Part shown: positions 1-10,937 of the stretch, in pieces
How the letters are laid out: every line of letters begins with the position of its first letter
Position numbering within the stretch: the stretch's first letter is position 1
Assembly: GCA_946800325.1 (NCBI GenBank)
Contig: OX326960.1
Span: 57,620,855 to 57,684,854, forward strand
DNA length: 64,000 nucleotides
From: Luzula sylvatica
Lineage: Eukaryota; Streptophyta; Magnoliopsida; Poales; Juncaceae
Reading direction: 5' to 3'
Program-made: the position numbers and the translations under genes
Notes under the pieces: generated by a model
Seen by the model: the letters and a program-made list of their open reading frames with translations, nothing else
What the model was told of the DNA's origin: nothing
Database searches by the model: none

Positions 1-458
1 GACTCCCTCGACCAGCCTCTCAAGTGCCATCGGCACGACACTAACATTCTCGCAACCACACCAAAACTCTCGAGCATTAGCGGCGCGAAAACAGACGATG
101 CGTCCATGCGGACCACCACTTCCTCCCGCGGGGACGGGGAGGAGGAGGAGGAGGAGACGGGGACCGAGGCCGACAGATCTGAGCTGTCGGTTTCGGTCAG
201 CAATGCGAGCGATCAAGAGAGAGAGTGGGTGGAGGAGGACGAACCCGGCGTTTATATTACTATACGCGCTTTGCCTGGCGGCGTTAGAGAACTTCGCCGC
301 GTTCGATTTAGGTATGATTTATCTATTTTTTTTTTATAATTTTTATTTGGAGTAATTTATTGGATGTTGAATGTTGTAGTCGAGAGAGGTTTACGGAAAT
401 GCATGCGAGATTATGGTGGGAGGAGAATCGAGCGAGGATACACGACCAGTATCTCTGA
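1..458 (+). CDS. BRX-domain protein, C-terminal part (partial; two exons)
   Basis: The reading frame is open from base 1, so the gene starts to the left of the window. The coding segments are 1-311 and 380-458, with a 68-bp GT-AG intron at 312-379. The protein has a short acidic Glu run, then a C-terminal BREVIS RADIX (BRX) domain: EWVEEDEPGVYIT, ALPGGVRELRRVRF, then after the intron SRERFTEMHARLWWEENRARI and a stop at 456-458. The splice restores the conserved RVRFSRERF core, which supports the intron. The EPGVYIT and LPGG wording is closer to the BRX domain ending plant PRAF-type proteins (PH-RCC1-FYVE-BRX) than to BRX/BRXL proteins, but the upstream domains lie outside the window. BRX domains mediate protein-protein interaction at membranes. 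The protein stops right after the domain, shorter than the tails I know in this family. Confidence 0.85.
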
Positions 459-577
459 CGCGCTTCTTTCATAATTTTGTACAAGTTTGTTATTGGTTTT
501 GTCCGTGTTTTTTTTTCGCGTCCAGCCAACCAAAAATGGATGTTTTAGATGCCTTCTATCCTTTTTATTTGTTATAA
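459..577. other. 3' flank of the BRX gene
   Basis: T-rich sequence following the BRX stop codon, presumably 3' UTR. No second coding signal is visible. Confidence 0.4.
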
Positions 578-3130
578 TTAATGTACATTGGTTAGTAATA
601 ATAATAATTCGAATTAGTCGGAGCGTATTAAATATTATTTTGTTTTTTTGATTATTCGTTTGTTTACTATTTCATTTTTTTTTGGTCTTGTGATATAATA
701 TTAATCCAATAATCTTCGAGGTTTCTCTTTTTAATTTATTGAAGCCCAAAAGTCTCGTACAAGTCACTCACAAAAATAATCACATCAAATAGATGAAATA
801 TCTAATATAGGTGTCATGCTAAAAGGATGAAATTGATGATAATAGACTCACATTTTTTAGGTGGATTGTGGATTATAAATCTAAGTCATACACATTGATA
901 AGATGAACATAATGAATGCTTTATTTAGCAATTAAATGTTATCATGAGACATTGGAGAAAATTAAGAGGTTAGTGTGATTTGTCATATTATTATAGATTG
1001 TTATGAAACAGTCCTTTTTTCTTACAGTTTTTTTTACTTGTATTTTATTTATTTATTTGTTACAGATTTGATAATGAGGTTTTTGGGATTGATCTTGTGT
1101 TACTAGGTATGAAAGACGCACTATACATAATTAATGTTAGCGCATCTTTTGCAATTGTAATTTAAATTTGAGTGGTGATATATATATATATATATATATA
1201 TCTTTTAGAATTTTTTAGCATGATTGATATGTTGACATGGTCACCGAATACTAGTGTAAATAACAAAAGTTTGCTTTGATCATGCTGTCTGAAATGAGAG
1301 GGAAAAATTATCTATCGTTTCACACAACATTAATGTATTTAATATTTTTAATAAATTTGTTTACCACTATTCATAATTAATTAAATCTAAATCTAAACAT
1401 AAGTTATCGGATTGGATTAATTCATCATTTCACACATCATTAATATATTTAATATCTTTAATGAATTTGTTTACCAGAACCCATAATTAATTATATCCAA
1501 ATCTAAAAAAAATGAAAAATAAGTTATCAGGGTTGGATTAATTCACCGTTTCACATATCATTAATGTATTTAATATTTTTAATGGATTTGTTTACCAACA
1601 GCCATAATTAATTAAATCCAAATCTAAAAAAATGTAAAAATAAGTTATCGGGGTTGGATTAATTCACCGTTTCACATATCATTAATGTATTTAATATTTT
1701 TAATGGATTTGTTTACCAACACCCATAATTAATTAAATCCAAATCTAAAAAAATGTAAAAATAAGTTATCGGGGTTGGATTAATTAACCGTTTCACACAT
1801 CATTAATGTACATTGGTTAGTAATAATATTAATTCGAATTAGTCGGAGCGTATTAAATATTATTTTGTTTTTTTTATTATTCGTTTGTTTACTATTTCAT
1901 TTTTTTTTGGTCTTGTGATATAATATTAATCCAATAATTTTCAAGGTTTCTCTTTTTAATTTATTGAAGCCCAAAAGTCTCATACAAGACGCTCACAAAA
2001 ATAATCACATCAAATAGATGAAATAACTAATGACGGTGTCATGCTAAAAGGATGGAATTGATGATAATAGACTCACATTTTTTAGGTGGATTGTGGATTA
2101 TAAATCTAAGTCATACACATTGATAAGATGAACATAACGAATGCTTTATTTAGCAATTAAATGTTATCATGAGACATTGGAGAAAATTAAGAGGTTATTG
2201 TGATTTGTCATATTATTATAGATTGTTATGAACAAAATTTAACAGTCCTTTCTTTTACAGTTTTTTTACTTGTATTTTATTTATTTCTTTGTTACAGATT
2301 TGATAATGAGGTTTTTGGGATTAATCTTGTGTTACTAGGTATGAAAGACGCACTATACATAATTAATGTTAGCGCATCTTTTGCAATTGTAATTTAAATT
2401 TGAGTGGTGATATATATATATCTTTTAGAATTTTCTAGCATGACTGATATGTTAGACATGTTCTCCGAATACTAGTGTAAAGAACAAAAGTTCGTTGTGA
2501 TCATGCTGTATAGAATGAGAGGGAAAAATTATCTATCGTTTTACACATTATTAATGTATTTAATATTTTTAATAAATTTGTTTACCACCATCCATTATTA
2601 ATTAAATCTAAATCTAAAAATAAGTTATCAGGTTGGATTAATTCATCATTTCACACATCATTAATATATTTAATATTTTTAATGAATTTGTTTACCAGAA
2701 CCCATAATTAATTATATCCAAATCTAAAAAATGAAAAATAAGTTATCAAGGTTGGATTAATTCACTGTTTCACACATCATTAATGTATTTAATATTTTTA
2801 ATGGATTTGTTTACCAACGACCATAATTAATTAAATCCAAATCTAAAAAAATGTAAAAATAAGTTATCGGAGTTGGATTAATTCACCGTTTCACACATCA
2901 TTAATGTAATATTTTTAATGAATTTGTTTACGAACATCCATAATTAATTAAATCCAAATCTAAGTAATTGAAAAATGAGTTATCGGGGTTGGATTAATTC
3001 ACTATTTCACACATCATTAATTTGTTTAATATTTTTAATATATTTTTTTTACCACCATCTATAATTAATTAAATCTAAATCTAAAAAATTGAAAAATAAG
3101 TTACCGGGGTTGGATTAATTCACCGTTTCA
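578..3130. repeat. 1.23-kb tandem duplication with internal 110-121 bp subrepeats
   Basis: Two head-to-tail units, starting near 578 and near 1804, align over their whole length with a period of about 1,226 bp. For example, the motif acattggttagtaata is at 584 and 1810, and a shared (TA)n tract follows at about 1180 and 2409. Each unit ends in its own array of a 110-121 bp subrepeat marked by tttcacacatcattaat, with starts near 1317, 1428, 1549, 1670 and 1791 in the first unit and from about 2539 to 3127 in the second. The 5' half of each unit belongs to a dispersed repeat family also found at 6.5-7.9 kb, 9.7-10.6 kb and 20.75-21.3 kb. Short open frames such as 2200-2397 are repeat sequence and not genes. 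Confidence 0.85.
1180..1202. repeat. (TA)n microsatellite
   Basis: Pure TA run within the first 1.23-kb unit. The matching position in the second unit (about 2409-2421) is shorter, as expected of a slipping microsatellite. Confidence 0.85.
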
Positions 3131-3500
3131 CACTTACATCGTTTAACACGTGTTAAATCTAGTAAAATATTGAACTCTAATAAATTAGATTTTGAATTTA
3201 TTTATTAATCTATTTTTCATTTATTTTACGAAATGTAAAAATAGGAAATCAATGATAAATAATTAATAATGCAAATATATAATTTTGGTAAGAAACAATA
3301 ATGCAATTTTTGTAACAAGTTTTAATAAATCTAAAAAATCGTAAATTAGAGTTTGTAGAAATTTAAAAAAAAAAAACTATCATAAAAACAAACATAATAA
3401 TTTTGCAAAAAATGTTAACTACAAATGAAAATATTTTGATTTCTAAAAGTATCAAAGATATTCAAATAAATGAATTTTACTTGTCATATGTAAAATGAAA
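3131..3500. other. AT-rich spacer, nothing recognised
   Basis: AT-rich sequence with A and T runs. No open frame of note, no RNA gene and no clear repeat. It ends at the target-site duplication of the next element. Confidence 0.5.
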
Positions 3501-4766
3501 TATAATAAAGTTTTTTTTTTTTTTTGAAAAACTAAAGAGGCGAAGCTCTTTTAATATATTAAAGCAGAGTTTAATACATTGGTGCGATTTTACATGATAA
3601 ATGTAAAAAAGTAATTTCGCAAAAATAAATTATAATTGCAAAAGTAAGATACATGCCGAGAGATGGTGTTTTCGGCCATCCTTAGACGAACGCAACCTCC
3701 CTCCGCCCTTGGTTTGCCACGCGAGCTCGGATTGTCATCGAAAATGTCGCCGTTGCTGTCGCGGCCCGTCGCTCTCGGACTCGTCCCCAGACTCGCCCCA
3801 GACTCGGCCGTCGCTCTCGGCCTCGCCCCAGACTCGGCCCAGACTCGTCCCAGACTCGCCCCAGACTCGGCACCAGCCTCGCGATTTTTCGATTTCCCTT
3901 TTTCCCTTCCCGCTTTTTCCTTTCGAGTTTTTGCTCTTCGAGGAGCTCCAAAGTCCGCCGCCGCCCTCGGATCTGCGTCGGATCTGCGTCGAAACCCTAG
4001 CCGCCGCAGAGCCATCAGAGTCGCCTCGCGGAAACCCTAGCGCCTCGCGAAAACCCTAGCGCCCTCAGATTCGCCTGGCGAACGCCATCAGAGACGCCTC
4101 GCGGAAACTCTAGCGCCCTCAGATTCGCCTGGCGAACGCCATCAGAGACGCCTCGCGGAAACCCTAGCGCCTCGCGAACCCCTAGTCGCCCTCAGATTCG
4201 CCTGGCGAGTCGCCCTCCGAGTCGCCTCCGACCCCGGTTTTCGTTCTTTACAACCACTATTCTTTTCAAAGGAGGGAGCCGATCCATGGAGGTTTCGTCT
4301 TCGACTCTTCGAGGCGATAACTCCGCTCGAGAAGATCGATTGGCGGTGCTCGTGTTTCTGTGCCGTTCTTTCGAGGCGATGTCGCTCGCTAGCGTCGTTT
4401 TCCTCCGTCGCCGCGGTCCAGAAGCTTCCAGAAGCTGGGTTCGAAGAAGCTGGGTCGAAGATCTCCGTTCGCCGTGTTTCTGTGCTCGTTTTCCTCTCGG
4501 ATCTCGGATCCCGTTCGTCTCGCAAAGGGCTTCCAGAAGCTTCCAGAAGCTGGGTCGAAGATCTCCGTCGCCGTGTTTCTGTGCTCGTTTTCCTCTCGGA
4601 TCTCGGATCTCCGTTCGCCTCGCAAAGGGCTTCCAGAAACTGGGTAGAAGAAGGCTTGAGAGAGGAGGGGGTGGAGGCGGCGGCTAGGGTTTGCCTCCAC
4701 CCCAGAATCGCCTCCTATTGCACTTTCTTAGAGAGAGAGGGCTCCCCGTTCTATAATAAAGTTTTT
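3501..4766 (-). mobile_element. GC-rich retrotransposed insertion with 15-bp TSD and poly(A), composite VNTR-containing
   Basis: TATAATAAAGTTTTT occurs at 3501-3515 and again at 4752-4766, directly flanking a segment whose composition (GC-rich) is unlike the AT-rich surroundings. A T run at 3511-3525 is the poly(A) tail if the element is read on the minus strand. Long TSD plus poly(A) is the signature of LINE-mediated retrotransposition. Inside are three kinds of tandem repeat: CCCAGACTCG-type short repeats (about 3780-3870), a ~54-73 bp repeat with gccctcagattcgcctggcg (starts 4061, 4115, 4188), and a ~100 bp repeat with ccagaagctgggt (about 4424-4640). Telo-box-like aaaccctag words occur on the plus strand (about 4000-4170) and on the minus strand (about 4685), so parts are inverted. 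No RT domain is visible, so it is non-autonomous. The overlapping open frames on both strands are low-complexity Arg/Ser-rich translations of the repeats, not genes. Confidence 0.7.
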
Positions 4767-5092
4767 AAATAAATCATTTATAATAATGTGCTTTATCATA
4801 TAAGTAATGTGTTTTATCACATAATTAATATGGTTTGCCACATAATTAATTTATTACATAATACAAATGAACATTTAATATATTTATTATTCACCGTCAA
4901 CACATCAAAATATATTTTTTGTATACACTAATTCCTTAGACAACATGAGGATATATTAAAATGAACAAGTGCAATTTTGTTAAAACTTTTCGCGTTTCAA
5001 TTGATTTAATTAAGACAAAATTCTAATTCTATATACACACACACACACATATATATATATATCATAAACACAATTATTACTTAACCATACCG
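4767..5092. repeat. AT-rich spacer with (AC)n(AT)n microsatellite
   Basis: AT-rich sequence with several ataattaat-type short repeats near 4780-4860. A compound AC then AT microsatellite lies at about 5034-5062. No gene seen. Confidence 0.6.
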
Positions 5093-5904
5093 ATGCTTAT
5101 ACGAATTTATGGGAAATTATTTGGCGAATCAAAGGTGTATTGCAGAAAGTTAGCATTTTCGTACGGAAAATTTTGCTCAAGACCCGATCAATATTATTAT
5201 AAACTTATTATCTTCTCTGGTGGAATCTCAATTTGCTTACCTATTTGTGATTATGTGGGAGGTTTGAAAATCTGAAAACAAGCTTATTTTGAGGGAAAAA
5301 CAATTACACTTCTCGACAGTTCTGCAAAATGCCAATGCGACACTTGCTCGAGGATGGGCAATGAACCCGATTATACTCGATATACACCCCCGACAAATAT
5401 ATTACGCCAGTCTCATCACAAATTTCGATTGATATTTATTCTTAAGACTGATTTCTCTCTTGATAGCCAAGGAACTTGGGGTATTGCGGTTATTATTAGA
5501 GATAGTTTCGGGCGTGATATGGAACTTTACGTGGAATCGGGTCATTTGATTTCTGATGTACTTCTTGGCGAATTTATGCAGGTGTTTTCTTTTCTTGAGA
5601 GACAACTCGGAGATAATCCAAACGATGGGAAAACACCGTTGGTATTAATCAGACTTCTATTTCTTCTTGGATGTCGATACAAGCTGCGCAATATTGCGTC
5701 GTTGGGAAGACGTGATTAAAAGACCCGACAATTAGGCGAATCTCGCAAGGGTCATGAAGTTCTCCTACTCATATGCTATTGTACCTAGTCTGCAGTAACT
5801 TGAGTATTTGTTGTTAATTGGCTTCGTTGTAGCCAACTTGAGAATTATGTTATTTGTTTTTGTGTTCCTTTTATTCTGTAAACTTTTGACTTGTGGGTTT
5901 GTTC

Positions 5905-5936
<32 letters not shown>
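5093..5936 (+). mobile_element. Degenerate LINE 3' end with RNase H-like (RVT_3) fragment and poly(A)
   Basis: An open frame at 5354-5719 contains LKTDFSLDSQGTWGIAVIIR followed by DSFGRD, matching the start of the plant RNase H-like domain of non-LTR retrotransposons (the usual K-x-D-G/A-S then GG/WG-I-G-V-V-I-R-D pattern). The Asp of KTD fits the first catalytic Asp. Downstream residues drift from the family and the frame closes early, so it is broken. About 190 bp after the stop comes a pure A run of ~28 (about 5907-5932), preceded by T-rich 3'-UTR-like sequence. That fits a LINE insertion on the plus strand, 5'-truncated. The upstream open frame 5093-5275 may be part of the same element but is not recognisable. 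I saw no clear target duplication. Confidence 0.55.
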
Positions 5937-5940
<4 letters not shown>

Positions 5941-6484
5941 ATTAATAAATGTACACATTGACATAGTTAATATTTCTAATTTAACTCAATATTTTTCATG
6001 AATATCAAATTATAATTCATAATCATAAAGAAATCGAAAAAAATAAGTCATGCAAATACAACAAACAAAAATGTCTCCAAAAATTATAATTTAATATTTA
6101 ACTAGTCTAGTTCTAGCATCCACACGTACTATTTTCCATGTGTAGTGTTGGTATATTGTGTCATATTTGTATGTGTTCCCCTGATCATTATCAAATTCCA
6201 TAAAAAAGTTGGTTTCATGGAAAACATAAATTTTTAACTAAGCAGTCCTACAAATTCAGTATCTAATTTTGATTAAAATAATTCAACCTTTAAATAAGAA
6301 TATGATATAATTATACAAGTAATGGCTAAATTCCGTTATTTGAAACCTATCCATTCGGAGTTTGGTTGCTAAATCACCAAATTCATGTATCATATATATT
6401 ATATATGCATTATACAAGTAATAGCAATTCCATTCTGTATATGAATGTTATGAAATCATTAATCATCCATATAATTAAAATAAA
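5937..6484. other. AT-rich spacer, nothing recognised
   Basis: Very AT-rich and without coding character. Confidence 0.4.
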
Positions 6485-6600
6485 ATTGGCACTTAAAATA
6501 TTAAATATATTGAAACTAAGAAATCATATTGATTTCCTTTATGACATGATATATACTCAAGAAAGAAAAGTATAATACGGTTCATATGATATAAGTGATA
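6485..6600 (+). repeat. Partial member of dispersed repeat family
   Basis: Shares ggcactt, then ttgaaactaagaaat, atgttgat-like and tcaagaaagaa-like words in the same order with 9826-9940. The open frame here (6366-6575) is AT-rich and runs across the repeat, so I do not call it a gene. Confidence 0.45.
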
Positions 6601-6779
6601 TTCACAATAATATTAAAATTAGAATAAATATTTATAATATTCTCTCACAACTTCACGTAAACATAATATTTTGTTGGTCTTGTATTTTCTTGACGTGATG
6701 TATTGTGATTAAATGAAGTGTCATACGTGTCTATATCAACTCAACATCCTGATGCGGTATTCTAATGCGTAACTTTACT

Positions 6780-7870
6780 CATAAAATTAGGTGGTTACCT
6801 CCTCTTCATATATTCTGTTAGATTTAAGTTTACGGTTCACAAAATCTAAAGTATCAAAGCATTTCTCAATATAAAAAATAATCGATATTATGAGATAATG
6901 CACACAATTAAAATTAATCAGGCACTTGATTTTTTTTATAGAATTAAGAGAAATCATGTTAATTTAATGATGTTTCACTCGTAGTGATATCATACCAGCC
7001 GAATGATATTCAAGGACTCTCTTTTGATTTTTTGTTTTGTTTTGAGAAAAACTTTAGACCACAAATTGTTTTCATTTTTTAATTCAATTTTCTATGTACC
7101 AATGGAGCTCGCACAACATATTAATCTTGTGCCAAAACACCTAACCATCCAATCTATTACGTCATTGGTCTCTTTTGATTTATTGAAGCCCAAAGACAAA
7201 GGCAAATGTTATGTTTGGAATTATTACTTGAAACTACTTGAAAGTATGAATAATTAGAGGAATTTCTTCGATAAATTCAAATTCAAACAGTAAATAATTA
7301 CACATAAATCACGTCAAATAGATGAAATATCTAACATAAATGTCATGCCAAAAGTAGCGAGATCGATATAATACACACACCGTAAATAATTACACACAAA
7401 TCACGTCAAATAGATGAAATATCTAACATAGATGTCATGTCAAAGACAGCGATATCGATATAATACATTCACACCGTAAATAAGTACACATAAATCACGT
7501 CAAATAGATGAAATATCTAACATAGATGTCATGTCAAAGACAGCGATATCGATATAATACATTCACACCGTAAATAATTACTCATAAATCACGTCAAATA
7601 GATGAAATATCAAACATAGATGTCATGTCAAAGACAGCGATATCGATATAATACATTCACACCGTAAATAATTACACATAAATCACGTCAAAGAGATGAA
7701 ATATCTATAATAGATGTCATGCCAAAGACAGAGATATCGGTATAATACATCCACAACGTAAATAATTACACATAAATTACGTCAAATAGATGAAATATCT
7801 ATCATAGATGTCATGCCAAAGACAACGATATTGATATAGTACATTCACAACGCAAATAATTACACAAATG
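6780..7870 (+). repeat. Dispersed repeat family member with 94-bp tandem expansion
   Basis: The left part (6780-7260) matches 9700-10400 and, reversed, 21,000-21,310: gttagatttaag, tctcaatat, atgagataat, then gatatcat and cttttgatttattgaagccc. From 7291 a 92-94 bp unit is repeated head to tail with starts at 7291, 7383, 7477, 7571, 7665, 7759 and a partial copy at 7853. Each unit contains acgtcaaatagatgaaatat and atagatgtcatg. The other family members carry this segment once, so the array is a local expansion. The open frame at 7003-7257 is repeat sequence. Confidence 0.85.
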
Positions 7871-7894
7871 CAGCAATATCGATGTAATACATTC

Positions 7895-8150
7895 ACACCT
7901 CTTGATTATCATTCTCCCTACTATTTTTTCGCCATTTGCAGAGTTCTCGATTTATCATTTTCCATACTATTTTTTCGCCACTTGCAGAGTTCTCGATTTA
8001 TCATTTTCCCTACTATTTTTCGCCACTCCCCGAAAACAACCTATTATTCGGCACAACTCCTAGTTGATCCATATTTTAAACAAAATATCAAGCTGGTCCT
8101 TCCTGCCAGCCTTTGCATACGTCTTTTAAAAATTGGTATACAACGTTAAC
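7895..8150 (-). pseudogene. Antisense fragment of the PPR5-like gene (3' end of exon 2), with a triplicated ~45-bp piece
   Basis: Read on the minus strand, 8150 down to about 8030 aligns with the PPR5-like gene at about 20,145-20,240. Shared stretches include acgtatgcaaaggctggcag / gcgtatgcaaaggctggcag and gttgtgccgaataa / attgtgccgaataa. About 38 bp of the gene (around 20,237-20,275) is missing, then the match resumes with gcgaaaaatagtaggga / gtgaaaaatagtaggga. That last piece, covering the stretch before the parent's stop codon, is repeated three times in tandem (about 7900-8025). Stops and substitutions make it non-coding. It is a DNA fragment of the end of a coding exon with no visible poly(A), so it looks like a segmental or transposon-captured copy rather than a processed pseudogene. 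Confidence 0.85.
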
Positions 8151-8249
8151 ATAAAACAAATAGACCAGATCTCTCAACAAGCCCAAATGGAATATCAAAA
8201 TTTACAATAAAATCTACAAAGAGAACAATCAATACGATCAAATCAAATA

Positions 8250-8384
8250 GACCAGATCTCTTGGAAATGGAACAAAGATGGAGTTTTCTCAACAAAATCA
8301 ATGTACCAATTTCTTAATAATGGTGTTTATACCAAAACTAAGTTTCAAAAAATCTGGAAAATTAAAGTACAACCGAAAATTTAA
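8250..8384 (+). mobile_element. LINE fragment: reverse-transcriptase zinc-binding (zf-RVT) domain
   Basis: Frame 8250-8381 reads DQISWKWNKDGVFSTKSMYQ, then FLNNGVYTKTKF and QKIWKIKVQPKI before a TAA at 8382-8384. This is the start of the plant zf-RVT domain at the C-terminus of LINE reverse transcriptases (W-x-W-x-x-D-G-x-F-S-x-K-S-x-Y then W-x-x-x-x-P-x-K). The Cys/His part that should follow is absent, so this is a short relic. Its orientation is plus. Confidence 0.7.
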
Positions 8385-8521
8385 TGAGATCCATGATGGT
8401 TCATCCACAATTTCTGGGACTTTTTTGATCAAGCAGAAACAATTACATACGGCGAAATCCAATTAATAGCAATCATCTGATGTTAACCGTGTCAAATTAG
8501 AACAATTCTTTTCGTCATTAA
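8385..8521. other. Spacer, nothing recognised
   Basis: Short AT-rich spacer between the LINE relic and the MITE, possibly further LINE remnant. No clear coding frame. Confidence 0.35.
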
Positions 8522-9392
8522 GAGGGCGTTTGATTGGAGCTTTGAAGAATGCCTTGGCATAAAGTATGTCAAGGAATTCAATGCCATGGCATACTATTTC
8601 CTGACATACTCAATTACTATGTTTGGTTAGAATATTATTTATTCCATGGCATGTTATTTCATCACAAATATAGAAGTTTTAAACATTCTATATTTACAAA
8701 ACTAACATATTTAAACTAAATTTATGTTATAAAATAAATAATTCATCCAAAAAAAATAATTCCAATTATAAAAATAATAATCTATTGTCAACAAAATATT
8801 ATAAATCAAGCAACATATTATTATAAAATTGATTACTCAAAACACTACTACTTCCAACCACCAAGCACCAAAAATGCATATTTATTAATCGGCGGATTAG
8901 ATATTATAAATGAATATTATCTCAGTTGGCGGATGAGATAGAGAATAATCGAATTAGACACATCGAAACAAGTGACGAGTGGACACATTGGAGAGATACT
9001 CTAGCCGAACAAAAATTTAATCAATGGAGAAATTCAAGGAATATTAATTAAACTAATTTGGTTATTTTGTATTTTGACGAATTATTTATTTTATAATCGG
9101 AATGATTTATTTTGTTGTATTTTTTAATTTATTCTAAATATTTTTTATAACAACATATCAGTATAAATATGTTATTTTTATAAACACAATATGATGTAAC
9201 ATGTTATTCTTTTCTCATGGTAATAGAGAAAACTCACCAATTTTGGTGGTAATCATATTCCCATCAATTATGCCCTAGGGAATAGAGTATTATCTTACTT
9301 TATTACCTGCCGTGCAAACCAAACATGAGAATGGAATCCATGATGGAGTATGTCAAGGCATTCTCATTCTAAAACTCCAACCAAACGTCCCC
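8522..9392. mobile_element. 871-bp MITE with terminal inverted repeats and TAA target duplication (PIF/Harbinger type)
   Basis: The left end GAGGGCGTTTGATTGGAG and the right end CTCCAACCAAACGTCCCC are inverted repeats. TAA flanks both sides (8519-8521 and 9393-9395). A 3-bp TWA duplication with a G-rich GGGCGTTTGGTT-type terminus is typical of PIF/Harbinger-derived (Tourist-like) elements. Subterminal inverted words (atgccttg near 8552, caaggcatt near 9354) extend the TIR to about 45 bp with mismatches. The interior is AT-rich and encodes no transposase. Confidence 0.85.
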
Positions 9393-9395
9393 TAA

Positions 9396-9689
9396 TTATC
9401 ATAAACGCAATGTTTAAACAATATTTGATTTAATTCCTTTATGAGACGGAAACAAATTAAAATAAAGATCAAATTATTAATGTATAACAACACTAGCAAT
9501 ACACTTTCCTTGTTTTTAACATTCATAATGGAGAAGTCTAGTTTGTTTTTTCATCATTTGAACCAACAAATTCTAGTAACATGTAATTTTTTTTGTTTCA
9601 CACTTAACATGATTATGAGTCCAATGACACAGTTCAAAAAATCATACAATTCATATAAAAAAATTATATAAGAGATGAATACATTTTTT
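9396..9689. other. AT-rich spacer, nothing recognised
   Basis: AT-rich. The open frame 9441-9671 has the Lys/Ile/Asn-rich composition of random AT-rich sequence and no recognisable motif. Confidence 0.4.
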
Positions 9690-10030
9690 TTGATTAGTTG
9701 GTCACGTTCTCTTTATATGAACCGTTAGATTTAAGCTAATGAAGGTTCACGAAATTTAGAGCATGGAAACATTTCTCAATATATAAAAATCGTTATGAGA
9801 TAATCCGCACAATTGAAATAAATTAGGCACTTGGAATATATCGAAACTAAGAAATAATGTTGATCTTTCTTATGATAAAAAATTGTCTCAAAAAAGAATA
9901 ACACGGAATACAAATATTTTAAGTAAGATATGAGTCGTGTTTTTTTTTTAATTATTAGCATTTCACAGTCAAGTTAATCTTGACACAAACCATGTATTTT
10001 TTTATGCAAAATACAAAATAAAGAATATTT

Positions 10031-10087
<57 letters not shown>

Positions 10088-10630
10088 TCGAATTAGTTAG
10101 AGCATAATAAATAACATTTCATTTTTTGTATTTTTTTTTTATCATTTCATATTATTTCTTGTTAATCTTTCTTTATACATGACCGATTATAGAACTAGAA
10201 AATAATATAATAGAAGCATATTATATTAACTTAAAAATGTCATGTTTCGCTAATTGCGATATCATATCAACCCGATGATCTTCGAATGCCCTCTTTTGAT
10301 TTATCGAAGTCCAAAAGTATATGTTATCTTTTAGAATTATTACTTAATAGCCTGGATTGGAGGAATTTCTTCGATAAATTCAAACATTAAATATCACACA
10401 TGAATAGTCAAATAAAAAAAAATGAAATCGCTAGCATAGATGTCACGCTAAAGGCGTGAGGTCGATGATAATGCATTCACAACTTTCAGATGAATTGAGA
10501 ATTATAAATTAGGTGATACATGCCAATAAAACGAAAATAATAAACATGCATTATTTAGCAATCACAACTTAGCACAAGATATTGGAGAAAATTAAGAATT
10601 TAGTACAATTTTTATCAAACTACGACTACT
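9690..10630 (+). repeat. Dispersed repeat family member (longest single copy) with (TAA)n
   Basis: Contains in one piece the segments shared with the other members: gttagatttaag (about 9727), tctcaatat, atgagataat, the attcgaattagt-gagc word (about 10,087), gatgatcttcga, cttttgatttat, gaggaatttcttcgataaatt, atagatgtca and attggagaaaattaag (about 10,577). A pure (TAA)n/(AAT)n microsatellite of about 55 bp lies at about 10,032-10,087. No coding content and no identified termini, so the class is unresolved. Confidence 0.7.
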
Positions 10631-10937
10631 ATGAATCAAATTTAGTAGTCTTAAGTCTTGATTTGCACGTGATAGTTCGATACTGCAGATTTTGGGACGG
10701 CACTTTAGCTATAAACATGAAAATATAGTCGAGGAGAACAATTTTTTAGTCATTCTCCTCACTTTTATCCATTCTTAATAATAATAATGGAATAATAATG
10801 CCTATAATTAATTAGTTGCATGTAACAATTGAATCATATAGATTTGGACCAATTCTTCCTTCTCAGAACAAAACTACAAAAAATAAAAAATAAAATAATA
10901 ATAAGAAAAAAATTTAAGTAATAAGATAAAATTTACA
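10631..10937. other. 3' flank of the mTERF gene
   Basis: AT-rich spacer between the dispersed repeat and the mTERF stop codon, probably including the mTERF 3' UTR. No other feature seen. Confidence 0.4.

Noticed and set aside
3590..4772. Several overlapping 90-140-codon open frames on both strands, GC-rich
   Set aside because: They overlap in many frames, are Arg/Ser/Pro-rich low-complexity products of tandem repeats, and lie within a retrotransposed insertion.
7868..8149. 93-aa plus-strand protein
   Set aside because: It is the wrong strand of the PPR5 pseudogene fragment. The similar antisense frames over 19,887-20,331 arise from the same cause.
8030..8150. Processed (mRNA-derived) pseudogene of PPR5
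   Set aside because: No poly(A), no target duplication and no sequence from the other side of the intron, so retrocopying cannot be shown.
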